Shown: one piece after another, positions 34,383-43,271 of the stretch | How positions within the stretch are numbered: position 1 is the first letter of the stretch | How the letters are laid out: every line of letters begins with the position of its first letter | DNA from: Terriglobia bacterium | GTDB taxonomy: Bacteria; Acidobacteriota; Terriglobia; Bryobacterales; Bryobacteraceae | Assembly: GCA_020073615.1 (NCBI GenBank) | Contig: JAIQEX010000002.1 | Coordinates: forward strand, 1-64,000 | DNA length: 64,000 bases | Direction of reading: 5' to 3' | Notes under the pieces: model-generated | What the model was told of the DNA's origin: nothing | The model's database searches: none | The model's input: only the letters and a program-made list of their open reading frames with translations | Program-made: the position numbers and the translations under genes

Positions 34383-36244
34383 TGAATACTCACGCTGAGA
34401 TTCGTCGGGGCGGCCGGCCCTTGAGAAACCAACCCTGGCGCATAGCACGTGGCCGGGTCAAACACCAACAATCCGTTGGCGTCTTTGATTCCGTTGTTGT
34501 AACACGCCTGCGCGGGATTCGAGGCGGTGAGCGAAGCATGTCCCCCGGGGCCGGTTCCCCCGGTTACATCCGGCCCGATGGCGGGCCAAGGGAGCGAACC
34601 CCACCAGGAGGGTTTCGCGGCGAGATAGAACGACGCGGGCAGAGCGTGATTGGGATGTCCCGCATCCCAGGTGACGGTTGCCGTCGCGTGATCGTAATTG
34701 CCGTGGAAGAACGAGGTGGCGTACATGGGACAGGCCGAACGCGGAGACGGGCATACCCCCCCTCCCGTCTTCCCGTCCCCATCGCTGAGTCCGCCGTAGC
34801 CAAACGTGTAACTATAGGCTGCTCCGCTGTAGCTTCTGGCTTCTGGCGAGACCGCCATGGAAGTCATGGATTTCTGAGCGGCCACGGCTGCCGAGAGCGT
34901 GACGTTGCCCACAAAGTTGAAAGAAGTATTGTTCCCGGCGACCTGGATGGCCCGGTTGGCCTGGTTGGCGGCGTAGCAGCTGGCCCATTGCACCGGGCCG
35001 CGGCCGGAGAGCGGGGGGCAGATCTGCGTCGTGCCGGAAAACCAGTTGCGGAACAGGGTTCCATGGCTGGCCGACCCGTGGATGTTGTCGGAGTACCACG
35101 CCGGGCCGACGTTGCCTTCGTACAAGTTCCTTTGCGGGTGCGCCCCGTGGTCGTCAAAGGGTTCCATAAGAACGTTCGGGGCTCCAGAATCGAAGTTCCC
35201 CCACATATAGTTGTAGGCGATCACGTTTCCGGCCGGGCCCCAGTCCATCATCACGCTGGCATGGAGCCGCTCCAGTATGTTGTTCTCGATCAGCATGCCG
35301 GTCGTCTTGAAACTCACCCGAATATCGGCATCGGTTTGTCCGGAACTATGGCCATAGGCGTTGTTGAAATAGCTATCCCGGACTTCTCCCCGGTAGCTCC
35401 AGTTGATATCCACATGGTCCCCATCCGCGTAATTGCTTTCGATTCCCTTGATCCAGCAATAGGCGCACATGCTCATCAGCACGTTGGCCGAATATCCGGT
35501 ATTGTTCGCGAACAGTTGCAGGTTCTCGAGGCCCGCGAACTTGGCACTGGCGGTGAAAGCCACGACTTGCGGCGTAAGACTGTAATCCGTATAGAGGCCC
35601 GGCGTAATACCGATCGTAGTTCCACTTACCGAGGTGACCTCGACAATCTGGCCCCTTACCCTGGTCCCGCTCCAATATCCGTCGCACCACGTGCAAGCTC
35701 CCTCGTTTCCGCTGTTGCTCACATACGAGGCATCGTTGAGCTCGGTAATGTGCAGATATCGTCCGACCGCGATTCCGGTCGCGCTCGCTACTGTGATCGA
35801 GGTCGATCCGGCAGTCGCGCCTCCCGTCACGTTGAGGGCCGCGGAGCCGATATCTCCCGAGCCCAGACGCACCACGCCCGCACCGGTTCCGCGCATATCG
35901 ATGATGGTGCTCTGCGCTCCCGAGCCACGCAGCGTCTTGTTGGTGGGAACGCTGACGGAGGTATTGATCCGGAAGGTTCCCGGCGACAGCACGACCGCCT
36001 GACCCGCGGGGCAGTTGTTCAAAGCCGTTTGAATGCCCGATGTGGCATCCGACGCCCCGTTGCCGTAGGTGGAAGCCTGGATGGTGGAGCAGGCTGTTCT
36101 CGCGGGGATGCCGCCGGGGATTCCGGAGGCGCTCCAGTCAACCGCCCGCTTGGGATCCAGTATTCCCGTCCAGCTCTGCGCGTGCATGCACGCCGCGATG
36201 CACATGAAAACCACGGGAAAGAGCAGCGACCTTCTTTGTCTCAT
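34379..36244 (-). CDS. Secreted right-handed beta-helix protein (pectate-lyase-like)
   Basis: The protein has 621 residues with a signal peptide (LLFPVVFMCIAACMHA). The N-terminal IQTALNNCPAGQAVVLSPGTFRI and KTLRGSGAQSTIIDM are the entry turns of pectate-lyase-superfamily beta-helices. Later turns (NLQLFANNTGYSAN, ENNILERLHASV, GNVIAYNYMWGN, RNLYEGNVGPAW) continue the coil. The NINWSYRGEVRDSYF and HVDINWS parts lie where active sites of polysaccharide lyases and epimerases sit, but no catalytic set is proven. It is the only minus-strand gene in the locus and is convergent with the flippase. It may trim or epimerise the exported polymer. Confidence 0.78.
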   Translation of the reverse strand: MRQRRSLLFPVVFMCIAACMHAQSWTGILDPKRAVDWSASGIPGGIPARTACSTIQASTYGNGASDATSGIQTALNNCPAGQAVVLSPGTFRINTSVSVPTNKTLRGSGAQSTIIDMRGTGAGVVRLGSGDIGSAALNVTGGATAGSTSITVASATGIAVGRYLHITELNDASYVSNSGNEGACTWCDGYWSGTRVRGQIVEVTSVSGTTIGITPGLYTDYSLTPQVVAFTASAKFAGLENLQLFANNTGYSANVLMSMCAYCWIKGIESNYADGDHVDINWSYRGEVRDSYFNNAYGHSSGQTDADIRVSFKTTGMLIENNILERLHASVMMDWGPAGNVIAYNYMWGNFDSGAPNVLMEPFDDHGAHPQRNLYEGNVGPAWYSDNIHGSASHGTLFRNWFSGTTQICPPLSGRGPVQWASCYAANQANRAIQVAGNNTSFNFVGNVTLSAAVAAQKSMTSMAVSPEARSYSGAAYSYTFGYGGLSDGDGKTGGGVCPSPRSACPMYATSFFHGNYDHATATVTWDAGHPNHALPASFYLAAKPSWWGSLPWPAIGPDVTGGTGPGGHASLTASNPAQACYNNGIKDANGLLVFDPATCYAPGLVSQGPAAPTNLSVSIH

Positions 36245-36611
36245 TTTTTCTCCAGCACTCGTTGTGACGGCGGACGTAGCCGTGACCTGCCTTGGAGAAG
36301 GCGGTGGCAGCGGAAACCCGGGGCCCGGTCTTGGTCTGGCCGCACGTACGGCGTTTGCCGGGCGAACCCGCATGCATTTTTCACCGCGCTTCGATTTTGA
36401 TAATAACAGAACGAGATCCTCGCAAGTTGGATCCCGGCCCGGACGTCGCCGGTGAGGCGGTCCCCCAGGCCGAAGCCAGTCCCATTATGCGCGAATCGGG
36501 TTTCGTCCGTAAAATATCGAAAATGGTTAGCAGGGCGACATTAACTTCCGGCAGTCCGCGGTTTGCTGGAGAACCCGCCACCGCGCTACCGGAGAGGGGG
36601 ACGACAAACAC
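36245..36611. other. Divergent intergenic region
   Basis: These 367 bases separate the minus-strand beta-helix gene from the plus-strand glycosyltransferase and must hold promoters for both. A GATAAT box on the plus strand (36400-36405) has only a poor upstream partner. The region has no supported gene and no strong inverted repeat was noticed. Confidence 0.3.
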
Positions 36612-37823
36612 ATGAAAGCCTGTATGGTTGCGTACACATTTTACGAAAACGACAATCGTGTGCGCCGTTATGCAGAGGCGCTGGTCAGGCGTGGGGACGA
36701 GGTCGAGGCGGTTGCTCTGCGGCAGGAAGGGCAGCAATCCTACGAAGTCATCAACGGCGTCCGAGTCCACCGCATCCAGAAGCGCGCGGTCGACGAAAAA
36801 GGGCCCCTCAGCTACCTGCGCAAGCTGGTGCAGTTCTTTTTCCGGTCGGCATGGTTCCTCACGCGGCGCCACCTGAGAACGCCTTACGACGTCATCCACG
36901 TCCACTCGGTGCCGGACTTCCAGGTATTCGCCACGCTCATTCCGCGGTTGCTGGGCGCGCGGGTGATACTCGACATTCACGACATCGTTCCGGAGTTTTA
37001 TGCGAGTAAGTTTCAAATCAAGGAGAGCTCCCTCGCTTTTCGCCTGCTGGTGCTGGTGGAAAGACTGTCCATTGCCTATTCGGACCATGTCATCATTGCC
37101 AACCACCTCTGGCGTGCCAAGCTGACGCAGCGGTCGGTGCGGCCGGAAAAGTGCACCGCGATCATCAACTATGCCGATCCCGCGATCTTCTACGCGCGGC
37201 CGCGCACGGCCGGAGCGAACGGCCATTTCCTCATGTGCTATCCGGGAACGCTCTGCTGGCATCAGGGAGTAGACCTGGCAATCCGCGCAACGGCACAACT
37301 GCGCAGCCAGTTGCCGAATCTGAGGTTCCTGATTATCGGCGATGGTTCGGACCGCGAGAAACTGAAGGCCATGATTCGGCAGCAACGGCTGGAAGACCGC
37401 GTAATGCTGGTGGGAGTGCTCCCCATCGAAAAGGTGGCGGAGACGATGGCCACCGTCGACCTCGCGGTGGTTCCGAAGCGCAAGGATTCGTTCGGCAACG
37501 AGGCCTTCAGCACCAAGATCCCGGAGTTCATGGCGATGGGCGTTCCGGTTCTCGCCGCCGACACCCGCATCGATCAGTTCTATTTCAAGAACGGGATGGT
37601 GCAGTTCTTTGAATCGGAGAATGTTGACGACCTCGCCGCCAAGATCCTGGATCTGGCGCACAATCCCGCCCGGCGCGATGCGTTGCGCGAGCGCGCTCAG
37701 GAATTTGTTCGGGAGAATAACTGGGATATCCGCAAGGACGAATACCTGGCACTCGTGGATCGTCTGGTGAAGCGGCCAGGACGAGCCCGCGGGCATCTCG
37801 ACCGGCAGCCGGCAGCCCGCTGA
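36612..37823 (+). CDS. Glycosyltransferase family 4
   Basis: The protein has 403 residues. The GT-B N-terminal domain begins ACMVAYTFYENDNRVRRYAEALVRRGDEV and has DVIHVHSVPDFQVFATLIPRLLGA, then ILDIHDIVPEFYASKF (all quoted in part). The C-terminal domain has the nucleotide-sugar site YPGTLCWHQGVDLAI, FLIIGDGSDREKL and the EX7E-type segment VVPKRKDSFGNEAFSTKIPEFMAMG. This is a retaining, cytoplasmic sugar transferase. It starts a second plus-strand run that continues without large gaps to the NRPS-PKS genes. Confidence 0.87.
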   Translation: MKACMVAYTFYENDNRVRRYAEALVRRGDEVEAVALRQEGQQSYEVINGVRVHRIQKRAVDEKGPLSYLRKLVQFFFRSAWFLTRRHLRTPYDVIHVHSVPDFQVFATLIPRLLGARVILDIHDIVPEFYASKFQIKESSLAFRLLVLVERLSIAYSDHVIIANHLWRAKLTQRSVRPEKCTAIINYADPAIFYARPRTAGANGHFLMCYPGTLCWHQGVDLAIRATAQLRSQLPNLRFLIIGDGSDREKLKAMIRQQRLEDRVMLVGVLPIEKVAETMATVDLAVVPKRKDSFGNEAFSTKIPEFMAMGVPVLAADTRIDQFYFKNGMVQFFESENVDDLAAKILDLAHNPARRDALRERAQEFVRENNWDIRKDEYLALVDRLVKRPGRARGHLDRQPAAR

Positions 37824-37846
37824 CACCCTGCCTATATCGTGCAACC

Positions 37847-38884
37847 ATGACTGTCTCTCAGATCGATCCCATAGAAGACCCCCGCTGGCCGGTGTTCCTC
37901 GAACGCCATCCCCGGGCGACGGTATTTCATACGCCGGCGTGGCTGGAAGCATTGCGGCGGACATATGGATATGAGCCCCGCGCCCTGACCACTGCGGCGC
38001 CGGGCGAGGATCTGAGCAACGGCCTGGTGTTTTGCCGCATCGACAGTTGGCTCACGGGCCGCCGCATCGTCTCGCTTCCGTTCTCCGATCATTGTCAGAC
38101 ACTGGCTGAGTCGGAGACGGAGTTCGCGTGCCTGCTGGCCGCTTTGAAACGTGACGCAGGCGTAAGCAAGGCGCGCCATCTCGAGATCCGGCCGATCGCG
38201 CTCCCGGGGAGCGCGCCGTTGGATTTGGCCAAGACGGCCACCTTCTGCCTGCATCGACTGGACCTCCGCCCCTGCGTGGAGGAGCTTTTTCGGCATTTCC
38301 ATAAAGACTGCACGCAAAGGAAGATTCGCCGCGCCGAGCGGGAAGCGCTGGACTGTGAGGAGGGCCGGACGGAATCGCTGGCCGATCGGTTTTACCACCT
38401 GCTTCTGCTCACCCGCCGCAGGCAGCAGCTTCCGCCGCAGCCGCGGGCGTGGTTCCGCAACCTGGCGGCGTCCATGGGCGATCGGCTGAAGATCCGACTC
38501 GCTTCCAGGAATGGCCAGCCTGTCGCCAGTATCCTCACGTTACAGCATAAGAGCACATTGGTTTATAAGTACGGCTGTTCGGATAAGAACTTCGCCAATC
38601 TCGGGGGCATGCAACTCCTGTTTTGGAAGGCCATCCAGGACGCCAAGAGGGACGGGCTCTCCGAATTCGATCTGGGCCGTTCCGATTGGGACAACCAGGG
38701 GTTGATCGATTTCAAGAGCCGTTGGGGCGCTGCCCAGTCAAGTTTGACGTACTGGCGGTGTCCCGCCCCTCCGATTGCGAAGACTCACGGGTGGACCATG
38801 CAGATTGCTAAGCAGGTATTCGCTCATTTGCCGGACTCCTGCTTGACGGCCGCGGGAAATCTTCTTTACAAGCACGTTGGCTGA
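37847..38884 (+). CDS. FemAB-like GNAT-fold protein (exopolysaccharide/PEP-CTERM-associated type)
   Basis: The protein has 345 residues. The N-terminal part (FLERHPRATVFHTPAWLEAL) and the RRIVSLPFSDHCQTL motif are typical of the FemAB-related proteins found with PEP-CTERM/exosortase exopolysaccharide loci. The second GNAT domain holds RLASRNGQPVASILTLQHKSTLVYKYGCSD, FWKAIQDAKRDGLSEFDLGRS and the ending GLIDFKSRWGA. Relatives transfer amino acids or acyl groups to amino sugars or peptides. It is a second such protein in the locus, distinct from that at 28495. No exosortase gene or PEP-CTERM tail occurs in the window. Confidence 0.75.
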   Translation: MTVSQIDPIEDPRWPVFLERHPRATVFHTPAWLEALRRTYGYEPRALTTAAPGEDLSNGLVFCRIDSWLTGRRIVSLPFSDHCQTLAESETEFACLLAALKRDAGVSKARHLEIRPIALPGSAPLDLAKTATFCLHRLDLRPCVEELFRHFHKDCTQRKIRRAEREALDCEEGRTESLADRFYHLLLLTRRRQQLPPQPRAWFRNLAASMGDRLKIRLASRNGQPVASILTLQHKSTLVYKYGCSDKNFANLGGMQLLFWKAIQDAKRDGLSEFDLGRSDWDNQGLIDFKSRWGAAQSSLTYWRCPAPPIAKTHGWTMQIAKQVFAHLPDSCLTAAGNLLYKHVG

Positions 38885-38931
38885 CACGCCGCCTGACATC
38901 CAGATAGCCGATACAGATCAGAGACTCATCC

Positions 38932-40020
38932 ATGATCGCACGCGCTTACTACCTGCTCAAGCCCCTCATACCGCGGTGGGCGCAAATCGCGCTGCGCCGC
39001 GGGCGGGCCCGCCGCTTGTGGCAGCGGAATCGGCACTGCTGGCCCATCTTGGAAGAAGCCGGCGCGCCGCCGGCGGCATGGCCTGGTTGGCCGGACGGCA
39101 AGCGGTTTGCCTTGGTTCTGACCCACGATGTGGAGCTTGGTTCCGGGATGTCGCGCTGCGAACAACTGGCGGATCTCGAGGAAGAGCGCGGGTTTCGCTC
39201 CGCCTTCGCGTTCGTGCCCTTGCGCTACCGTACGCCCGAGCGGCTTCGGCGCACGTTGGCGGACAGGGGCTTCGAAGTCTTGGTGCACGACCTGTATCAC
39301 GACGGAAAGCTCTATCGCGACCGGCAGACGTTCACCCAACGGCGGCCGGCGATTAATGAGTTCCTCCGGAGTTGGCAGGCGCGAGGCTTCGCCTCCGGCT
39401 CCATGCACCACAACCTGCCGTGGATCGGCGAGCTGGAGATCGATTACGACATCTCCACCTTTGACGTGGATCCGTTTGAGCCCCAGGCGTGCGGGTTAAG
39501 CCGGATTTTCCCCTACTGGGTCCAGCCTCCCGCTGGCGACGGCCGCGGCTTCGTCGAAATGCCCTACACGCTGGCTCAGGATTTCACATTGTTCATCCTG
39601 CTGGGCGAGCAGAGCAACGCCATCTGGCGCAGAAAGCTGGACTGGATCGCCGAAAAGGGCGGGATGGCGTTGATCAAGACCCATCCCGACTACATGGCGT
39701 TTCACGGCGACGACAAGCGAATGGACCGATACCCTGTCGGGTTTTATGCCGATTTCCTCGACTACGTCCGCGCACGCTACGGCGATGAAGTCTGGCTGGC
39801 GCATCCCTCCGAAGTCGCGCGGTACTGGCGCGGGTTGGCTCCGGCCGGCACCGGGGGCGCAGACGCGATCACCTGGCAGAACACGTTCTGCGCCACGTGC
39901 CGCCAGGCCCATCGGGCGGGCTGGCTCAAGCATTACCCGGCACCATTGACGCTGGCAGGAACGCCGCCTATGTCCATGGAGCGCACACTGGCCGGCCGGC
40001 AGATGGATGAAAGGAGATGA
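38932..40020 (+). CDS. NodB-like polysaccharide deacetylase
   Basis: The protein has 362 residues. The first motif ALVLTHDVELGSG (with HD as the metal and base pair), then SAFAFVPLRYRTPERLRRTLADRG, the H-containing EVLVHDLYHDGKLYRD, and ASGSMHHNLPWIGEL fit a circularly similar NodB fold used by exopolysaccharide-linked deacetylases. ALIKTHPDYMAFHGDD supplies the late histidine. It has no signal peptide, so it may act on cytoplasmic, lipid-linked intermediates. The C-terminal CATCRQAH is an unusual cysteine pair. The NRPS gene starts five bases after its stop codon, with the ribosome-binding site inside this gene. Confidence 0.75.
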   Translation: MIARAYYLLKPLIPRWAQIALRRGRARRLWQRNRHCWPILEEAGAPPAAWPGWPDGKRFALVLTHDVELGSGMSRCEQLADLEEERGFRSAFAFVPLRYRTPERLRRTLADRGFEVLVHDLYHDGKLYRDRQTFTQRRPAINEFLRSWQARGFASGSMHHNLPWIGELEIDYDISTFDVDPFEPQACGLSRIFPYWVQPPAGDGRGFVEMPYTLAQDFTLFILLGEQSNAIWRRKLDWIAEKGGMALIKTHPDYMAFHGDDKRMDRYPVGFYADFLDYVRARYGDEVWLAHPSEVARYWRGLAPAGTGGADAITWQNTFCATCRQAHRAGWLKHYPAPLTLAGTPPMSMERTLAGRQMDERR

Positions 40021-40024
40021 CGAC

Positions 40025-43000
40025 ATGACTCCCGCTCTCGCAATCGACCGCTACCCCGTCTCGCCATTGCAGCATGGGATGTTGTTTCAGCACCTGACGG
40101 CGCCGCAGTCCGGTGTCGACATCGAACAGATGGTCTGCACCCTGCGCGAGACCCTGGAGCCATCGCTTCTGCGGCGTGCCTGGGAGCACGTCGTATCGCG
40201 GCACCCGGTTCTGCGCACCGCCTTCCAATTTCAGGCCGATGGCGATCCGGTTCAGATTGTGAGCCGGGAGGTCGCATTGCCCTGGCAGGAGCATGACTGG
40301 CGCACGGTACCGCCAGACCTGAGAGCGGACCGCCTGGCAGCCTTTCTCAGTGAGGATCGGCATCGCGGCTTCAACATGAGCGAGGCGCCACTGCTCCGTC
40401 TCACACTCGTGCGGGTAGAGGAAGCGGAATATCGATTGGTGTGGACGTTTCATCATGCGCTCCTGGACGGCCGTTCGTTCCCCCTGGTATTGCAGGAGGT
40501 CTTCGCGCTGTACGAGTCATCTCTGACCGGCCAGGAGTTGGATCTGCCGCGGCCGAGGCCCTATCGCGATTACATCGAGTGGCTGCAATCGCAGGATCCC
40601 TCGAGCGCCGAGGCTTACTGGCGGCGGCAGTTGCGCGGGTTTTCCGTGGCGACTCCCCTGGTGGTCGATAAACCGTCCGGCGCGCACTCTCCCGCGTTGG
40701 ATCGCCAGGGCGACGACAGCGTCGTCCTGAGCGCGGCTGCCACCACGGCCTTGAACGAGCTTGCTCGGGGCAACGGAGTCACTCTGAACACCGTGGTCCA
40801 AGGCGCATGGGCGCTATTGCTCAGCCGATACAGCGGCGAGGAGGATGTGGCTTATGGCGTGGTGCGTGCTTGCCGCAAATCGAGCGTCGATGGCGCGGAC
40901 GACATGGTTGGATTGTTTATCAACACTCTGCCCATGCGCGTACGCGTTCCCTCGGAAGCAAAACTGGCGGATTGGCTAAAAGAGTTGCGATGCCAGTGGC
41001 TGGCAATGCGCGATTATGAGCACACGCCGCTGGTCGCGGCACAGAAATGCGCCGACGTGGCGCCCGGTAAGCCGCTCTTTGAAAGCATCGTGATGTTCGA
41101 GAACTACGACTTGAACGAACGGCTGAGACAACAGGGCGGTAAGTGGGCCGACAGGTCGTTCCGGCTTTATGAGCAGACGGGCTATCCCCTCACGGTAACG
41201 GTTTATGCGCACGACGAACTGCGCCTGCAGATCGAGTTTGACCGCTGCCGGTTCGAGCCCGCTGCGATAGCCAGAATGCTGGGGCATCTGAAGACCCTAT
41301 TGGAAGGAATGGTCGCCGGGTCCGGCGAGCGGCTGGCATTTTTGCCGCTGTTAACGCAACAGGAGCGCCGGCAGCTCTTGCTGGATTGGAACGATACGTC
41401 GCGGGAGTATCCGCCCGAGGCATTGCTGCATCGGCTGTTTGAAGCGCAGGTGGAGCGCTCGCCCGATGCGGTGGCGGTTACCTTTGAAGACCGCGAGATG
41501 AGCTACCGCGAGCTGAACGCTCGCGCCAATCAACTGGCCCGCTACCTGCGGAGATGCGGAGTTGGGCCCAACGTCCTGGTGTGTGTGTGCGCCGAACGCT
41601 CGCTCGACATGGTAGTGGCCCTCTACGGCATTCTGAAGGCGGGAGGCGCTTATGTGCCGCTCGACCCGGACTATCCGGAAGAGCGGCTGGCGTTCATGCT
41701 GGAGGACGCGGGAGCGCCCATCCTGCTGACGCAGACGCGGCTTCTGCACCGGCTGCCAAGCCATTCCGGCAAAGCGATCTGTCTCGATGGCGATTGGGGC
41801 CAGATCGCCATCGAGAGCCCAGGCAACCTGGACGGAACGACGACGCCGGATGACCTTGCCTACATGATCTACACGTCCGGTTCCACCGGCAGGCCCAAAG
41901 GCGCCATGAATACTCATCGGGGAATCTGCAACCGGCTGCTCTGGATGCAGGACGAGTACGGCCTGACGGCAACTGACAGGGTCCTCCAAAAGACCCCCTT
42001 CAGTTTCGATGTGTCGGTCTGGGAGTTCTTCTGGCCGCTGTTGATGGGGGCGCGTCTGGCAGTAGCCGATCCCGGTGGTCACAGGGATCCGGCCTATCTG
42101 GTCAAGCTGATCAGGCGCCAGGATATCACCGTGCTGCACTTTGTTCCCTCCATGCTCGCAGTCTTTCTGGACGAAACGGGCGTGGAGGAGTGCCGATCCT
42201 TGCGGCACGTCATTTGTAGCGGCGAAGCGCTGCCGTTCAGCCTCCAGGAACGGTTCTATGAGAAGGTGCCTGCGAAGCTGCAAAATCTATATGGACCGAC
42301 CGAAGCGGCCGTAGACGTGACCTATTGGAGTTGCGAGCCCCGGAGCGAGCGCGGAATCGTCCCGATTGGCCGGCCCGTCGCCAACACGCAGGTATATATC
42401 CTGGATCCTCGCCTCCAACCGGTCCCGGTAGGCGTGCCTGGCGAGTTGCACATCGGAGGCGTCCAGGTGGGCCGCGGGTATCACCGGCGGCCGGGGCTGA
42501 CCGCGGAGAAGTTTATTCCCGATCTGTTCCGCGACGGTCCCGAGGCCCGGTTGTACAAGACCGGCGATCTGTGCCGGTGGCTCGAGGACGGCAGCATCGA
42601 ATACCTCGGCCGAATCGATTTTCAAGTCAAGATCCGCGGGCTTCGGGTGGAACTAGGCGAGATCGAGTCGGCGCTGCGCGGATGCAAGGGAGTCCGGGAT
42701 GCCGTCGTGACGGCAAATGAAGCCGGCGGAGACAAGCGCCTGGTCGCTTATGTAACATCGTCGGGCGAGGAAGAATGCACACCGGCCGCGCTGCGCACTT
42801 ATCTCGCGCGGACGTTGCCCGACTACATGGTGCCGGCCGCTTTTGTCCGTTTGACCGAGATGCCCTTGAGCCCCAACGGAAAGCTGGATCGGAAGGCGCT
42901 GCCGGCGCCGGAGTTACAGATTGAGTCGAAGGAGGTCTGGTCGCCTCCCGAGAACCAGGCTGAGCAGAACATAGCGCGCGTTTGGCAGGAAGTGCTGGGC

Positions 43001-43270
43001 GTTGGGAGGGTTGGAAGAGACAACAATTTCTTCGACCTCGGCGGTCATTCCCTCCTGATGATGCGCGCCCGCACCAAACTGGAGCAGAACTTTGGATGGT
43101 CGCTGCCGATCGTCGAAATGTTCCGGTTCCCCACCGTCCGGTCGCTGGCGAAGTACGTGACCGCGCACGACGAGGAACCGGGGCCGCTGATCCGTAGCCG
43201 GCAGCAGGCCGAGGCTCAGGGCAACGCGGCGCGGATGCGCCTCCGGCGAACGCGCCTGAGGGTCAACTGA
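40025..43270 (+). CDS. Nonribosomal peptide synthetase module C-A-T, predicted to activate serine
   Basis: The protein has 1081 residues. Condensation domain: SPLQHGML near the start and HHALLDG at residues 143-149. Adenylation domain: YTSGSTGRPKGAMN (from ~615), FSFDVSVWEFFW (659-670), NLYGPTEAAVDVTYW, LYKTGDLCRW, GRIDFQVKIRGLRVELGEIE and NGKLDRKAL. Carrier domain: FFDLGGHSLL with Ser1009 as the phosphopantetheine site. The pocket residues, aligned by eye to GrsA, are Asp662, Val663, Trp666, His705, Ile730, Ser732, Leu755, Val763 and Asp764. They read DVWHISLVD, almost the serine code DVWHLSLID. A leading C domain without an upstream module suggests an acyl starter. The ribosome-binding site AAGGAG favours ATG 40025. 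Confidence 0.92.
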   Translation: MTPALAIDRYPVSPLQHGMLFQHLTAPQSGVDIEQMVCTLRETLEPSLLRRAWEHVVSRHPVLRTAFQFQADGDPVQIVSREVALPWQEHDWRTVPPDLRADRLAAFLSEDRHRGFNMSEAPLLRLTLVRVEEAEYRLVWTFHHALLDGRSFPLVLQEVFALYESSLTGQELDLPRPRPYRDYIEWLQSQDPSSAEAYWRRQLRGFSVATPLVVDKPSGAHSPALDRQGDDSVVLSAAATTALNELARGNGVTLNTVVQGAWALLLSRYSGEEDVAYGVVRACRKSSVDGADDMVGLFINTLPMRVRVPSEAKLADWLKELRCQWLAMRDYEHTPLVAAQKCADVAPGKPLFESIVMFENYDLNERLRQQGGKWADRSFRLYEQTGYPLTVTVYAHDELRLQIEFDRCRFEPAAIARMLGHLKTLLEGMVAGSGERLAFLPLLTQQERRQLLLDWNDTSREYPPEALLHRLFEAQVERSPDAVAVTFEDREMSYRELNARANQLARYLRRCGVGPNVLVCVCAERSLDMVVALYGILKAGGAYVPLDPDYPEERLAFMLEDAGAPILLTQTRLLHRLPSHSGKAICLDGDWGQIAIESPGNLDGTTTPDDLAYMIYTSGSTGRPKGAMNTHRGICNRLLWMQDEYGLTATDRVLQKTPFSFDVSVWEFFWPLLMGARLAVADPGGHRDPAYLVKLIRRQDITVLHFVPSMLAVFLDETGVEECRSLRHVICSGEALPFSLQERFYEKVPAKLQNLYGPTEAAVDVTYWSCEPRSERGIVPIGRPVANTQVYILDPRLQPVPVGVPGELHIGGVQVGRGYHRRPGLTAEKFIPDLFRDGPEARLYKTGDLCRWLEDGSIEYLGRIDFQVKIRGLRVELGEIESALRGCKGVRDAVVTANEAGGDKRLVAYVTSSGEEECTPAALRTYLARTLPDYMVPAAFVRLTEMPLSPNGKLDRKALPAPELQIESKEVWSPPENQAEQNIARVWQEVLGVGRVGRDNNFFDLGGHSLLMMRARTKLEQNFGWSLPIVEMFRFPTVRSLAKYVTAHDEEPGPLIRSRQQAEAQGNAARMRLRRTRLRVN

Positions 43271-43271
43271 G

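Noticed and set aside
33071-36400. 1109-residue plus-strand open frame over the flippase and beta-helix genes
   Set aside because: It reads the flippase in a wrong frame and then the antisense of the beta-helix gene; no family pattern and no ribosome-binding site.
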